64,000 bases of DNA from Flavobacteriales bacterium (lineage in GTDB: Bacteria; Bacteroidota; Bacteroidia; Flavobacteriales_F; PHOS-HE28). The stretch's first letter is position 1, and every line of letters starts with the position of its first letter. Positions 22,832-32,737 of this stretch are shown here, in pieces. The stretch is taken from positions 1 to 64,000 of the forward strand of contig JADJOG010000050.1 in assembly GCA_016713865.1 (NCBI GenBank). Reading direction: 5' to 3'. The notes under the pieces are model-generated. The model searched no databases and was not told the origin of the DNA. It saw only the letters and a list, made by a program, of their open reading frames with translations. The translations under genes and the position numbers were made by a program.

Positions 22832-22839
22832 TACTTTCG
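22832..22839 (+). promoter_or_regulatory. Candidate -7 promoter element for the FkbM gene
   Basis: TACTTTCG ends nine bases before the ATG at 22849. The 130-base gap upstream is unusually AT-rich (22712-22770) for this genome, consistent with a promoter region. Confidence 0.45.
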
Positions 22840-22848
22840 CCGCCGCCT

Positions 22849-23689
22849 ATGAAGAAACTGGTTCAGTCACTCATCCTCTGGTTCTGCCGAACCTTCCCGA
22901 TTCGCGGTCGCCACCGCTTGGCCGATTCGTGGGGTGGCTGGGTGGCCGAACCAGTAGCGGTTCGCGAGATCAACGGCAGCCGGTTCGAACTGGACCGCGA
23001 CGTGCAGTACCACCGGATGATGCTGTACGACCTCTATGAGGAAAATGTGATGGCTTACCTGCGCGGGCGATTGAAACCCGGCATGGTCGTTTTCGATCCG
23101 GGCTGCAACATCGGCTACTTCGCGGCGCAGGTATTGGGCATGGTCACTCCCGGCGGCCAGGTCTGGTCCTTCGAGCCCTCGCCCCGCTGCCTCGAGCGTA
23201 TCCAGCGGAACAACACCGTTGATTCCATCAGCGGTTGGCGCCTGCTGCCCATGGCACTCACGGACCGAACGGGATCACTCACCTTCTTCGACACCCCGCG
23301 CGTGATCACCCGCGGATATGCAGCCTTGGAGCAAGCCGGTCGTCCCGCCGACAGCAACCCCGTGGAGGTGCCGGTAACCTCGGTCGATGCGTTCTGCGCC
23401 GAGCACGGCATCAAGCACATCGACTTCCTGAAGCTCGATATCGAGGACTCCGAATTGCTTAGCCTTGCGCGGTGCCCAGCGCATCATCGCCGAAAAGGCC
23501 ATCGATACCATCCTGGTGGAGACCGAAGTGCGGCCCGACCGCGTGGAACTGAACGGCGCCATCTTCAAGCTGCTGCGCGATGCCGGCTATAAGCCCTTCC
23601 ACGCGCGTCTCGGCGGCAAGCTGGTGGCCATCGACCTGGAACGACTGCCCACCGCCAAGGAGGACATCATCTGGGAGCGCACGCGCTGA
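22849..23689 (+). CDS. FkbM-family methyltransferase, frameshifted
   Basis: About 280 residues. A hydrophobic/basic N-terminus leads into a SAM-binding Rossmann fold: GMVVFDPGCNIGYFAAQVLG (motif I), VWSFEPSPRCLERIQRN (motif II), GSLTFFDTP, then VTSVDAFCAEHGIKHIDFLK and LDIEDSELL. After a break near 23463 it continues with ILVETEVRP and the C-terminal strand. FkbM enzymes O-methylate sugars or secondary metabolites. No polysaccharide cluster is visible beside it, so the acceptor is unknown. Confidence 0.85.
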
Positions 23690-23705
23690 GCACCGCCGCA
23701 GTAAC

Positions 23706-23717
23706 TGATTTCGGTCA
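23706..23717. promoter_or_regulatory. TGAY-N4-GTCA palindrome upstream of the copper ATPase
   Basis: TGATttcgGTCA inside the longer inverted repeat AACTGA-N6-TCAGTT (23703-23720). It lies 36 bases before the GTG start at 23754 and matches the palindrome seen upstream of nos, cco, ccoG and other genes here, so it is a candidate Crp/Fnr-type operator. Confidence 0.6.
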
Positions 23718-23753
23718 GTTATCCTGCCCCTGCATTGTGCGCTCTTTGCAGGC

Positions 23754-26154
23754 GTGAAGACCCAAGAGCTGACCGCCGTCAACTGTTTCCATTGCGGCGA
23801 TGCCTGCGCAGAAGAGCACCGCACCCACGACGGCCACGATTTCTGCTGCCACGGCTGCGAGGTGGTCTATGACCTGCTGAACGAAGCGGGCCTCTGCGAC
23901 TATTACGACTTGAGCGCCAAGCCCGGCGTGAAGCAGCGCGCCACGATCGATGAGCAGCGCACAGAGCTCTTCGACCTGCCCGAGGTGCGCGAACACTTGG
24001 TGGAATTCAGCGAGGGCGGCATCACGCGCGTGCGGCTGCATCCCGCAGATGCATTGCAGCTCGTGCATCTGGCTGCTGGAGAACCTGCACCGTTTGGAGG
24101 CATCGATCATCCGTTCGCGCGTAGCCTTCGCGAGCAAGGAATTGAGCATCACCTTCCGCGAGGAAAAGCTGCCCTTGAGCGCGCTGGTGAAGCTGCTCCG
24201 CCGGATCGGCTACGGCCCGCAGATCAGCGCGTCGAAAAAAGACGCCACGGACAAAGTGCCGCGCATGGTCTATATCCGCTTGGGCGTTGCGGGCTTCATC
24301 TTCGGCAATACCATGATGTTCAGTTTCCCGGAATACCTGGGCGCTGACACTGAAGTAGGCCTGAAGACCGGCTTCCAATGGCTCATCATCCTCTTCTCCT
24401 TCCCGGTCGTCTTCTTCCTCAGCACCGATTTCTTCCGCAGTGCATGGGCGGGCATCCGCAGCCGCACCATCAACATCGATCAGCCCATCGCCCTCGGCAT
24501 CGTGGCGCTGTGGACGCGCAGCTTGTGGGAAGTGATCAGCGGCTACGGCCCCGGCTACTTCGATTCGCTCGCGGGCCTGCTCTTCTTCCTGCTCATCGGT
24601 CGCTGGTACCAGGCCTACACCTATCGCGCATTGCGCTTCGATCGCGCTTTGGAGGATTTCCTTCCGCTCGTGGTGCTGCGCAAAGAACCAGCAGGGCGAA
24701 GAACCCGTGAAGGTGAACGACCTGCGCCCCGGCGACACGATTGTGGTGCGCGACCAGGAGATCGTCCCCGTGGATGCCATCCTGCGCAACGGCACCGCGT
24801 ACATCGATAACAGCTTCATCACCGGCGAGCCCCTCCCCTTGCGGAAAAACGTTGGCGAGACCATCCGCGCGGGCGGAAGGCAGCGCGGCGCGGCCATTGA
24901 GCTTGAAGTGGTGCGCAGTTTCGGCGAGAGCCGTTTGAAGCAGCTCTGGGCCGAACAGAGCGGAGGGCATGAGCGTCCGGCCATGCCGCGCTTGATTGAT
25001 GGCGTTGCGCGGCGCTTCACGGTGGCGGTGCTGCTCATTTCCTTAGCCGCAGGCCTTTACTGGTGGGGCGCCGATAGTGCGCAAGTGTGGCCGGTGGTCA
25101 CGGCCGTACTGATCGTGGCCTGCCCCTGCGCGCTGGCTTTGAGCATGCCCTTCGCTTACGGGCACACCATTCGGCTCATGGGCAAGCGCGGGCTTTTCCT
25201 CCGCGATTCCGAAGTGGTGGAGCGCATGGCGCACGTGGATACCGTGATCCTGGACAAGACCGGTACGCTCACCGCTCGCGAAGCGCATGAGGTCGAATGG
25301 AATGGGCCAGCCCTTTCGCAGGAAGAAGCAATGATGGTACGCGCATTGGCGCGGAACAGCACGCACCCATTGAGCGCCGTATTAGCCACTGGCCATGGAA
25401 CAGTAGCGTCATCCCTCCGGGTTGACCATACTGGAACACCGTGATCGATGTCCACGAGATCGCAGGCCAAGGCATCCATGGCACAGTGGATCGGCACGCG
25501 GTGCGGATCGGTTCGGCGGTATTCTGTGGTGCTTCGGAGGGCAAGCGCGCGCACGGCGATTCGCATGTGCATGTCACCATCGACGGGCTGCATCGCGGGC
25601 ACTTCATCATCCGCAAGCGCACGCGCGATGGCATCGCCGAGGCTGTTGGTGAACTGCGTCAGAAACTGCGCACCAGCTTGCTCACCGGCGATGCGCAAGT
25701 GGACCCCGCATTGGCACGTGCCTTCGAGGGCAGCGATGTCCGCGTGAACTGCTCGCCCACCGACAAGGCCGAAGTGGTGCGCGAGCAGCAAGCGCAGCAT
25801 CATCGTGTGCTCATGGTGGGCGATGGCTTGAACGACGCTGGCGCGTTGGCGCAGAGCGATGTGGGCATCACCGTTACCGAGACCAGCGCCGCCCTCACCC
25901 CTGCCAGCGACGCCATCATGGACGCGAATTCCGTGGCGCAGCTGCCGCATTTCCTGCGCATGGCCCGCCGCGCGCGACGTATCGCGATCGGCAGTTTGGC
26001 CATCTCGCTCTGCTACAACGTGGTGGGCGTCTCTTTCGCGGTGAGCGGGCACCTCACGCCATTGATCGCTGCGATCCTGATGCCTTTGAGCAGCGTGAGC
26101 GTGGTGGGTTTCGTGACAGTAACCACGGCTTTAGCATCGCGCAATCCACGCTGA
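23754..26154 (+). CDS. ccoI: CcoI-like copper-translocating P-type ATPase, frameshifted
   Basis: About 800 residues joined. The N-terminal metal-binding region (NCFHCGDAC, CCHGCEVVYDLL) is followed by an atypical HMA domain (MHCSSCIWLLENL). The P1B-ATPase core has the TM6 motif ACPCALALSMP, the actuator motif FITGEPLP, the phosphorylation site DKTGTLT and GDGLNDAGAL. The HMA and N-terminal zinc-ribbon type match CcoI/CtpA pumps that supply copper for cbb3 oxidase assembly rather than detoxification. The TGAY box upstream is shared with cco. Start taken at GTG 23754. Breaks lie near 24045, 24690, 25425-25440 and in the HP-N-GT region. It is encoded about 20 kb from ccoNO. Confidence 0.83.
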
Positions 26155-26182
26155 GCCATCCGCTCCCGACCTTCGCGCACCC

Positions 26183-27162
26183 ATGAACGAGCGCGCCGAC
26201 ATCCGCTTGCAGACCATCGTTCTGGTAACGGGCGTGGTGCTCATGGGCATCAAGTTCCTGGCGTGGTGGTTCACGCATAGCAATGCGGTGCTGAGCGATG
26301 CCATGGAGAGCATCGTGAATGTTGTGGCCGGCGGCTTCGCGCTGTACGCCTCGGGATCCTCGCTGCGAAGCCGCGCGACCGCGAGCATCCTTATGGCCAC
26401 GGCAAGGTGGAATTCATCAGCGCGGATCGAAGGCGCACTGATCGTGATCGCGAGCGTGGTGATCGTGGCGCGGGCCACCCAAGCATTCATCCATGGCAAT
26501 GAAGTGCATGAACTGGGCATCGGCATCGCGCTCACCACGGTCGCTGGCGCATTGAACCTGCTGATGGGCCTCGCGCTGCAGAAGCAGGGTCGCAAGCAGC
26601 GAAGCATCACCATGGAAGCCAATGACACGCACCTGCTCGGCGATGCTTGGAGCACGCTGGCGATGCTCATCGGCTTGTTGGCCATCGCTCTAACCGGCAT
26701 CCAATGGCTCGACAGCCTCTTCGCCATCGGCTTCGGTCTCTTCATCCTGGTGCAGGGTGCGCTGGTGGTGCGGCGCGCGGTAGCCCAGATCATGGACGAA
26801 ACGGACATGGAGGCTGCGGCATCGGTGAGGCGCTCTTGGAGAAGCATCGTCGCCCGCAGTGGGTCGATATCCACAACTTCCGCGTGATCCAGTTCGGGCG
26901 CACGCTGCATATCGATTGCCACGTGACCTTGCCCTGGTACTACAGCTTGGAGCGCGCGCACGACGAGATTGCGGCCATCGAGAAGCTGGTGAACGAGGAA
27001 GGCGATCGCCGCGTGGAGCTCTTCATCCACATGGACCCCCGCATTCCAAGTTCATGCGCGGTATGCGGGGTGGCGGACTGCCCGGAGCGCAAGGCCAAGC
27101 AACAGAAGCGCATCGCGTGGGAACTGGCTAGCGTGCTCGGGAATGCCAAGCACGGTGCTTGA
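26183..27162 (+). CDS. Cation diffusion facilitator (CDF) metal exporter, frameshifted
   Basis: About 325 residues. Six-helix CDF: TGVVLMGIKFLAWWFTHSNA, LSDAMESIVNVVAGG (first metal site D-x3-E variant), a HPYGHGKVEFISA block recovered only by reading a second frame near 26375-26425, then DTHLLGDAWSTLAMLIGLL (second metal site H-x3-D) and a cytoplasmic C-terminal domain with CHVTLPWYYSLERAHDEIA. The extreme C-terminus is Cys-rich (SSCAVCGVADCPERK), which may be an extra metal-binding patch. Another break is near 26815. It probably exports Zn, Fe or similar cations by proton antiport. It follows the copper ATPase by 28 bases and may be in its operon. Confidence 0.83.
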
Positions 27163-27239
27163 GCGCAAGGAAAACATTGCGCGAGCCTGCTTCACCCTTC
27201 GGACCGCTGGTTATTGGTCCTGCTTCAGCCGGGGTCGAA

Positions 27240-27680
27240 TCAACTCCGGAGCTTGAAACCCGCGCTCGCTTCGCCCAATTGATCCACCAATGTGCGCACG
27301 CTCGTGGTCTCCAGCATCGCGCGCAATCGCCCGCGCACATCGGCGAACTTGTTATGCAATGGGCACGGACGGCTATCACTGCAATGCGGCAGGCCAAGGC
27401 CGCAGCGCGTGAACACGGCATCGCCATCGATGCAATCCACGATGTCCAAGAGCTTGAGCTGGCGTGATCGGGCAGGAGGAATCATGAACCCGCCGCCTCT
27501 TCCACGGATGGACTCGATCAGCCCGGCACGCACCAACTGCTGAAGCACCTTCGCCGTGAATGCTTCCGGCGCTCCTGTGGCTTCAGCGATGCCTTTCACC
27601 GTGGCATGATGGCCATCGTCGGAGATTCGAGCTACCTGCACACAGGCCCTGATCGCGTATTCGCAGGCTTTGGAGAACAT
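27240..27680 (-). CDS. Rrf2-family transcriptional regulator
   Basis: 147 residues with an intact frame. N-terminal winged helix (MFSKACEYAIRACVQVARIS, ATGAPEAFTAKVLQQLVRAG, IRGRGGGFMI) and a three-cysteine segment CGLGLPHCSDSRPCPLHNKF that would bind a 4Fe-4S or 2Fe-2S cluster, as in NsrR/IscR-type sensors of NO, iron or redox state. It is divergent from the RND efflux operon across a 242-base gap. Denitrifying Bacteroidota often carry such a regulator near nos genes, but its targets cannot be deduced here. Confidence 0.88.
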   Translation of the reverse strand: MFSKACEYAIRACVQVARISDDGHHATVKGIAEATGAPEAFTAKVLQQLVRAGLIESIRGRGGGFMIPPARSRQLKLLDIVDCIDGDAVFTRCGLGLPHCSDSRPCPLHNKFADVRGRLRAMLETTSVRTLVDQLGEASAGFKLRS

Positions 27681-27866
27681 AGCAGCTTAACTCTTGTGGT
27701 AGCCGATCGGTTCGGCGCGCGAATATGGCACTACCGGCAATCCCAACAACTGACGGAAGCCCTCCTTGTTCAATCGAAAGCGATGCAACCAAGCCGATCC
27801 TTGCAGATCCAGTTCGGAGTGGCAAAGGCAGGTCCGTTTGCGAAAGCCATCCGCTCAAAACAAGTG

Positions 27867-27880
27867 TCATCATGTGATGA
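27867..27880. promoter_or_regulatory. 14-bp perfect palindrome upstream of the RND operon
   Basis: TCATCATGTGATGA, a perfect palindrome 43 bases before the start of the small His-rich gene at 27923 in the gap shared with the divergent Rrf2 gene. It is a plausible operator for metal- or redox-responsive control, though the binding protein is unknown. It is a different motif from the TGAY box. Confidence 0.4.
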
Positions 27881-27910
27881 AGCGCACCTCTGCTTTGGCT
27901 TAGAGAGCCA

Positions 27911-27918
27911 TACTTTCG
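27911..27918 (+). promoter_or_regulatory. Candidate -7 promoter element of the RND efflux operon
   Basis: TACTTTCG, four bases before the GTG start at 27923; same element and same tight spacing as at 12370, 53302 and 62325. Confidence 0.45.
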
Positions 27919-27922
27919 CCAC

Positions 27923-28294
27923 GTGAAAGCCCTCTCCCACTGGTTCCTGGTCGCCTTCATGGCACTGAATCTCACATGGGGCCACGATTGGGTTCATTTC
28001 CCGCAGCTCTTCGGGCATTATCAGGAGCATCAAGCCGAAGAAGGCGAACTCTCCTTCCTCGATTTCATCGCGCTCCATTACGGCGACCGTGACCATGCGG
28101 AGAGCGATAATTCGCACGATGAGCTCCCCTTCCAGCATCACAAGGACCAGGGAGGCGTTGATCATGCCTTCTTCGCGCCGATCATGAAGAGCCATACGCT
28201 GCACTTGCCCACCAGTATGACGGGTGCCATGGCCTACGTGGATGAGCCGCTCGACGGGCATCGTCCTTCGACGTTGCAGCCCCCAAGGGCCTGA
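27923..28294 (+). CDS. Small His-rich exported protein of the RND efflux operon
   Basis: 123 residues from a GTG start. The first 20 are a likely signal peptide (VKALSHWFLVAFMALNLTWG). The rest is acidic and histidine-rich, with HDWVHFPQLFGHYQEHQAEE and DELPFQHHKD. Proteins of this type often precede CusA/CzcA transporters in Bacteroidota and have no assigned function; His clusters suggest periplasmic metal binding. It is 109 bases upstream of the transporter gene on the same strand, so an operon is likely. Confidence 0.6.
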   Translation: MKALSHWFLVAFMALNLTWGHDWVHFPQLFGHYQEHQAEEGELSFLDFIALHYGDRDHAESDNSHDELPFQHHKDQGGVDHAFFAPIMKSHTLHLPTSMTGAMAYVDEPLDGHRPSTLQPPRA

Positions 28295-28402
28295 TGCCGG
28301 CGCGGCGCATGCCGCCCTCCCCTGCCAGCGCGTTCGCGGACCCGCGCTCAGGCATTGACGCATCTGTCCATATCCGCACTCAACCATTCAATCCGAACCG
28401 CC

Positions 28403-31400
28403 ATGATCGAACGGATCATCCGGTATTCCATCCAGCACAAGCTGGTCATCGGCCTTGGCACCCTATTGCTGATCGCCTTGGGCATCCGCGCCATTACCCG
28501 CCTGCCGGTGGATGCCGTGCCCGACATCACCAACAACCAGGTGCAGGTGATCACCATCGCGCCTACGCTGGCCACGCTCGAGGTGGAGCAATTCGTCAGC
28601 TACCCGATCGAGCAATCGCTGGGCAACCTGCCCGAGGTGCATGAGCTGCGCAGCATCTCACGCTTCGGCGTAAGCCAAGTCACCGTGGTGTTCGACGATG
28701 TCTTCGACACCTATTTGGCGAGGCAGCTCGTGAACGAGCGGCTGCAACTCATCCGCTCCGACCTGCCGCCGGGCGTTGAGCAGCCCTACCTCGCGCCGCT
28801 GAGCACCGGCTTGGGCGAGGTGTACCAGTACGTGGTGCATACCAAGCCCGGCTACGAAGGGAAGTACGATGCCATGCAACTGCGCGAGGTGCAGGACTGG
28901 GTCATCGCGCGCAGGCTCATGGGCACGCCGGGCGTGGCGGAGATCAACAGCTTCGGCGGCTTCCTGAAGCAGTTCGAGGTGGCTGTGGATCCCGTGCGCT
29001 TGCAGGGCATGGGCCTCGGCATCAGCGATGTGCTGCGCGCCTTGGAGCGCAACAATGCGAACACGGGCGGCACCTATATCGAGCGCGGTCCTAGTGCCTA
29101 CTACATCCGGGGCGTCGGCTTGGCGAAAGGGCTTGAGGATCTCGGCCGCATCGTGATCGAGACGCCTGCCGAAGGCGCGCCGGTGCTGGTGCGCGATGTG
29201 GCCACCGTACGCTTAGGGCATGCGCCGCGCTACGGCGCCATGACGCGCAATGGCGAGGGCGAAGTGGTGGGCGGCATCGTGATGATGTTGAAAGGACAGA
29301 ACGCAAACACCGTGGTGGCCGCCGTGAAGGAGCGTTTGAAGTCCATTGAAGAAGGACTTCCCGAGGGCCTCACCATCGACCCCTTCTTGGACCGCACCGC
29401 GCTTGTGGGCCGCGCGATCGCCACAGTGGAGAAGAACCTCCTCGAAGGCGCGCTGATCGTGATCCTCGTGCTCGTGCTCTTCCTGGGGCAGTTGCGCGCG
29501 GGCCTCATCGTGGCCTCGGTGATCCCGCTCAGCATGCTGTTCGCGCTCATCCTCATGGACCTCACGGGCGTCACCGGCAACCTCATGAGCCTTGGCGCCA
29601 TCGACTTCGGCCTCATCGTGGATGGCGCGGTGATCATCGTTGAATCCGTGCTGCATCGCCTGCATCACAACCGCATGCACGGCACCCTCACCAAGCCGCA
29701 GATGGATGGCGAAGTGGCCACGGCCGCCAGCCGGATGATGAGCGCGGCGACGTTCGGCCAGCTCATCATCCTCATCGTGTACATCCCCATCCTCTCGCTC
29801 TCGGGCATCGAAGGCAAAATGTTCGGTCCCATGGCGCAGACCGTGGCCTACGCCATCCTCGGAGCGATCCTGCTCTCACTCACTTACGTGCCGGTGATGA
29901 GCACGCTCTTCATCAAGCGCAAGACCGGCCAGGAGAAGCCGAATCTCAGCGACCGCATGATGGCCGCGATCGAGGCGGTGTACAAGCCGACCCTTGAGCG
30001 CGTGCTTCGGCATCGTGCGGCGGTGGTGGCCTCGGCGGTGATCATGCTCGCCATCGCGCTCCTCGGCTTCCAGCGCATGGGCGGCGAATTCATTCCGCAG
30101 TTGGAAGAGGGCGACTTCGCTTACCACAGCATACTGCCGCAAGGCAGCTCGCTGTCCGCGAGCGTGGCGAATAACAAGCTGGTGGAGCGGAAGCTCTTGC
30201 AATTCCCTGAGGTGAAGATGGTTATCGGCAAGACCGGCACGGCTGAAGTGCCCACCGATCTGATGAGCCCGGAGCAGACGGACATGATGATCATGCTGAA
30301 GGACAAGCACGAGTGGACCACCACGCAGGATTACTGGACGCTCGCGGATACCATGCTGAAGGCCCTGCAGACCATCCCCGGCGTGCTCTACGAGATCAAT
30401 CAACCGATCCAGATGCGCTTCAATGAACTGATGACCGGCGTAAGGCAGGACATCGCGATCAAGATCTACGGCCCCGAGCTGGACACGCTGCTGAAGTACG
30501 GCGAGCGCATCGCCGCCATCGTGCAACAAGTACCCGGCGCGGGGCCGCCGCAAGTGGAGCGCGTGGCCGGCTTGCCGGAGATCACAGTGCGCTACGACCG
30601 AGAGCGCATGGCCGTGCTCGGCTGCAGCATCGACGAGCTGAATGGCACGATCCGCGCAGCCTTCGCGGGTGAACCGGCTGGAAGCATCTACGAGAACGAG
30701 CGCCGCTTCGACCTGGTGGTGCGCGCCGACACCGGTTCGCGCAAAGGCATCGAGGATGTCGCGGGCCTTTATGTGCGCTCCGACAAGGGCCTGCTGGTGC
30801 CGCTCGATCAAGTGGCGCAGGTGAGCTATGAGGATGCACCGGCGCAGATCACGCACGAGAATGCGCAGCGCCGCATTTACATCGGCGTGAACGCGCACGG
30901 CCGCGATGTCGAGAGCCTCGTGGCTGACATCACGGCCCGCGTGGATGCCGCCGTCAAATTGCCGCCCGGCTACTACCGCACCTTCGGCGGACAGTATCAG
31001 AATCTGGTGGAAGCCAAGGAGCGCCTCTCCATCGCGGTGCCCTTGGCGCTCGTGCTCATCCTGGCGCTGCTCTACTTCACCTTCCGTTCGCTGCCCGATG
31101 CGCTGCTGATCTTCTCTGCTGTGCCACTGAGCGCCATCGGCGGCGTGGCAGCGCTCTACTTGCGCGGCATGCCCTTCAGCATCAGCGCGGGTGTGGGCTT
31201 CATCGCGCTCTTCGGCGTGGCTGTGCTCAACGGCATGGTGCTCATCAGCACCTTCCAGCAATTGGCCAAGGAAGGCGTTCACGATGTGCTCGAGCGCGTG
31301 CGCAAGGGCACGGTGATGCGCTTGCGTCCCGTGCTGATGACCGCAGCGGTGGCATCGCTCGGTTTCCTCCCGATGGCCCTCAGCGGCAGCGCTGGAGCCG

Positions 31401-32737
31401 AAGTGCAACGGCCGCTCGCAACGGTGGTAATCGGCGGATTGGTGAGCGCCACCTTGCTCACCTTGGTGGTGCTCCCCGTGCTTTATGTGCTCTTCATCAA
31501 GGCGAAGCCGATGAAGGCAACCGCCGCATTGCTCTTGCTCGGCTTCATCATACCGGGAGCCACCAACGCGCAGCAAGCAGAGACCATCACCCTCGATGAT
31601 GCCTTGAACATCGCCTTCAAGAGCAACGGCATGCTGCAAGCTGCGGCCTTGGGCGTTGAGCAGGCCGAAGCCGCGAAGGGCAGCGCATGGAACCTGGATA
31701 AGACGGGCTTCTTCGTGGAGAACGAGGACGTTTCGCCCGGCACGCCCGATGGCATCTTCAAGATGGGCCTTAGCCAGCGCATCGAGTTCCCTACGGTGTA
31801 TGCAGCGCGAGGGCAAGCGGCCAAGGAGCGCGTCCACCTGGCGGAAGCGGGGTTATCGCTGGCAGCGCGCGACCTCGAGCGTGATGTGCGCATGGCTTGG
31901 AATGCGCTCGCATTAGCGGTGGAAGAAGCCAAGGTGCTGCGCTCGCTCGATAGCCTCATGAGTGAGTTGGGGCGTGTGGCTGAGCTTCGCCACGCCACCG
32001 GCGACGCACCACTGGTGGAGAAGGCATCGGCCATGGCGCGCAAGCAGCAGGTCACTGTCCAACGCACGCGCGCAGAGCGCTCGATTGCCATCGCACAACT
32101 GGAACTGCAGCGCTTGCTGCGCACCGAACGCTCGTTCTTGCCCGCAGCTGCGCATCCCGTTGAGGCTGCATTCCCTGAATCGGACGTTTCGCTCAACGCG
32201 CATCCAAGCCTTGACCGTGCCGAACGTGAAGTGCATCTCGCGCATCGGTTGAAGCAGGTGGAAGGCCACCGCGCACTACCCGACTTCCAAGGGCGCTGGT
32301 TCGATCAGCGCCTCTACGGCGTAAGCGACCGCTTCCAAGGCTACAGCCTCAGCATCGGCCTGCCCATCGCCTTCTGGGACCAGCGTGGTCGAATCCGTTC
32401 AGCATCGCTGCAAGAGCGCATCGCCCGCGAGCAGGCCGATCAGCTCAAGGCCGATGTGAACGCGACCTACGGCGCTGCCTTGGCGCGAGCGCGGCAGATG
32501 CGCGAAGCCTGGCTCGCGTACGAAGGTCCGCTCGCTGAACAGGCCAGCGTGATCGAACGCAGCGCCAGCACCGCCTATCGCGCTGGCGAGATCGGCTATG
32601 TGGAGCTCACCGCGCTCATCGCGCAGAGCACCGATCTGAAACTCGGCCGCATCCAAGCGCGATCGGCCTACACCGAATCACTCATCCAACTCGACCATTT
32701 CACCGGGACGCTGTTCCCCTACACCGCACAGCCATGA
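28403..32737 (+). CDS. CusA/CzcA-type RND metal efflux pump fused to a TolC-like outer membrane factor
   Basis: 1,445 residues, unbroken. Residues 1-1035 are the RND pump: MIERIIRYSIQHKLVIGLG, the VDAVPDITNNQVQV and FVSYPIEQSLGNLPEV porter segments, TM4 with GAIDFGLIVDGAVIIVES, and a second repeat ending around VLPVLYVLFIKAKPM. It then runs straight into a signal-like hydrophobic segment and a TolC-family helical barrel (ITLDDALNIAFKSNGMLQAA, YRAGEIGYVELTALIAQS). The membrane and outer membrane parts of a heavy-metal (Cu/Ag or Co/Zn/Cd) tripartite pump are thus one chain. Its stop overlaps the adaptor gene start (ATGA), confirming an operon. Metal specificity is uncertain. Confidence 0.92.
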   Translation: MIERIIRYSIQHKLVIGLGTLLLIALGIRAITRLPVDAVPDITNNQVQVITIAPTLATLEVEQFVSYPIEQSLGNLPEVHELRSISRFGVSQVTVVFDDVFDTYLARQLVNERLQLIRSDLPPGVEQPYLAPLSTGLGEVYQYVVHTKPGYEGKYDAMQLREVQDWVIARRLMGTPGVAEINSFGGFLKQFEVAVDPVRLQGMGLGISDVLRALERNNANTGGTYIERGPSAYYIRGVGLAKGLEDLGRIVIETPAEGAPVLVRDVATVRLGHAPRYGAMTRNGEGEVVGGIVMMLKGQNANTVVAAVKERLKSIEEGLPEGLTIDPFLDRTALVGRAIATVEKNLLEGALIVILVLVLFLGQLRAGLIVASVIPLSMLFALILMDLTGVTGNLMSLGAIDFGLIVDGAVIIVESVLHRLHHNRMHGTLTKPQMDGEVATAASRMMSAATFGQLIILIVYIPILSLSGIEGKMFGPMAQTVAYAILGAILLSLTYVPVMSTLFIKRKTGQEKPNLSDRMMAAIEAVYKPTLERVLRHRAAVVASAVIMLAIALLGFQRMGGEFIPQLEEGDFAYHSILPQGSSLSASVANNKLVERKLLQFPEVKMVIGKTGTAEVPTDLMSPEQTDMMIMLKDKHEWTTTQDYWTLADTMLKALQTIPGVLYEINQPIQMRFNELMTGVRQDIAIKIYGPELDTLLKYGERIAAIVQQVPGAGPPQVERVAGLPEITVRYDRERMAVLGCSIDELNGTIRAAFAGEPAGSIYENERRFDLVVRADTGSRKGIEDVAGLYVRSDKGLLVPLDQVAQVSYEDAPAQITHENAQRRIYIGVNAHGRDVESLVADITARVDAAVKLPPGYYRTFGGQYQNLVEAKERLSIAVPLALVLILALLYFTFRSLPDALLIFSAVPLSAIGGVAALYLRGMPFSISAGVGFIALFGVAVLNGMVLISTFQQLAKEGVHDVLERVRKGTVMRLRPVLMTAAVASLGFLPMALSGSAGAEVQRPLATVVIGGLVSATLLTLVVLPVLYVLFIKAKPMKATAALLLLGFIIPGATNAQQAETITLDDALNIAFKSNGMLQAAALGVEQAEAAKGSAWNLDKTGFFVENEDVSPGTPDGIFKMGLSQRIEFPTVYAARGQAAKERVHLAEAGLSLAARDLERDVRMAWNALALAVEEAKVLRSLDSLMSELGRVAELRHATGDAPLVEKASAMARKQQVTVQRTRAERSIAIAQLELQRLLRTERSFLPAAAHPVEAAFPESDVSLNAHPSLDRAEREVHLAHRLKQVEGHRALPDFQGRWFDQRLYGVSDRFQGYSLSIGLPIAFWDQRGRIRSASLQERIAREQADQLKADVNATYGAALARARQMREAWLAYEGPLAEQASVIERSASTAYRAGEIGYVELTALIAQSTDLKLGRIQARSAYTESLIQLDHFTGTLFPYTAQP

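Noticed and set aside
1..27000. Mass pseudogenisation or a degrading genome segment
   Set aside because: Frameshifts hit housekeeping genes such as thrS equally, lie often in short homopolymers and leave flanking residues conserved, so assembly error is the simpler reading.
29876..31837. 653-codon open frame on the minus strand, antisense to the RND pump
   Set aside because: The composition is very His/Arg/Glu-rich with no recognisable fold, and the plus strand encodes an unambiguous CusA protein; long antisense frames are common in GC-rich genes.
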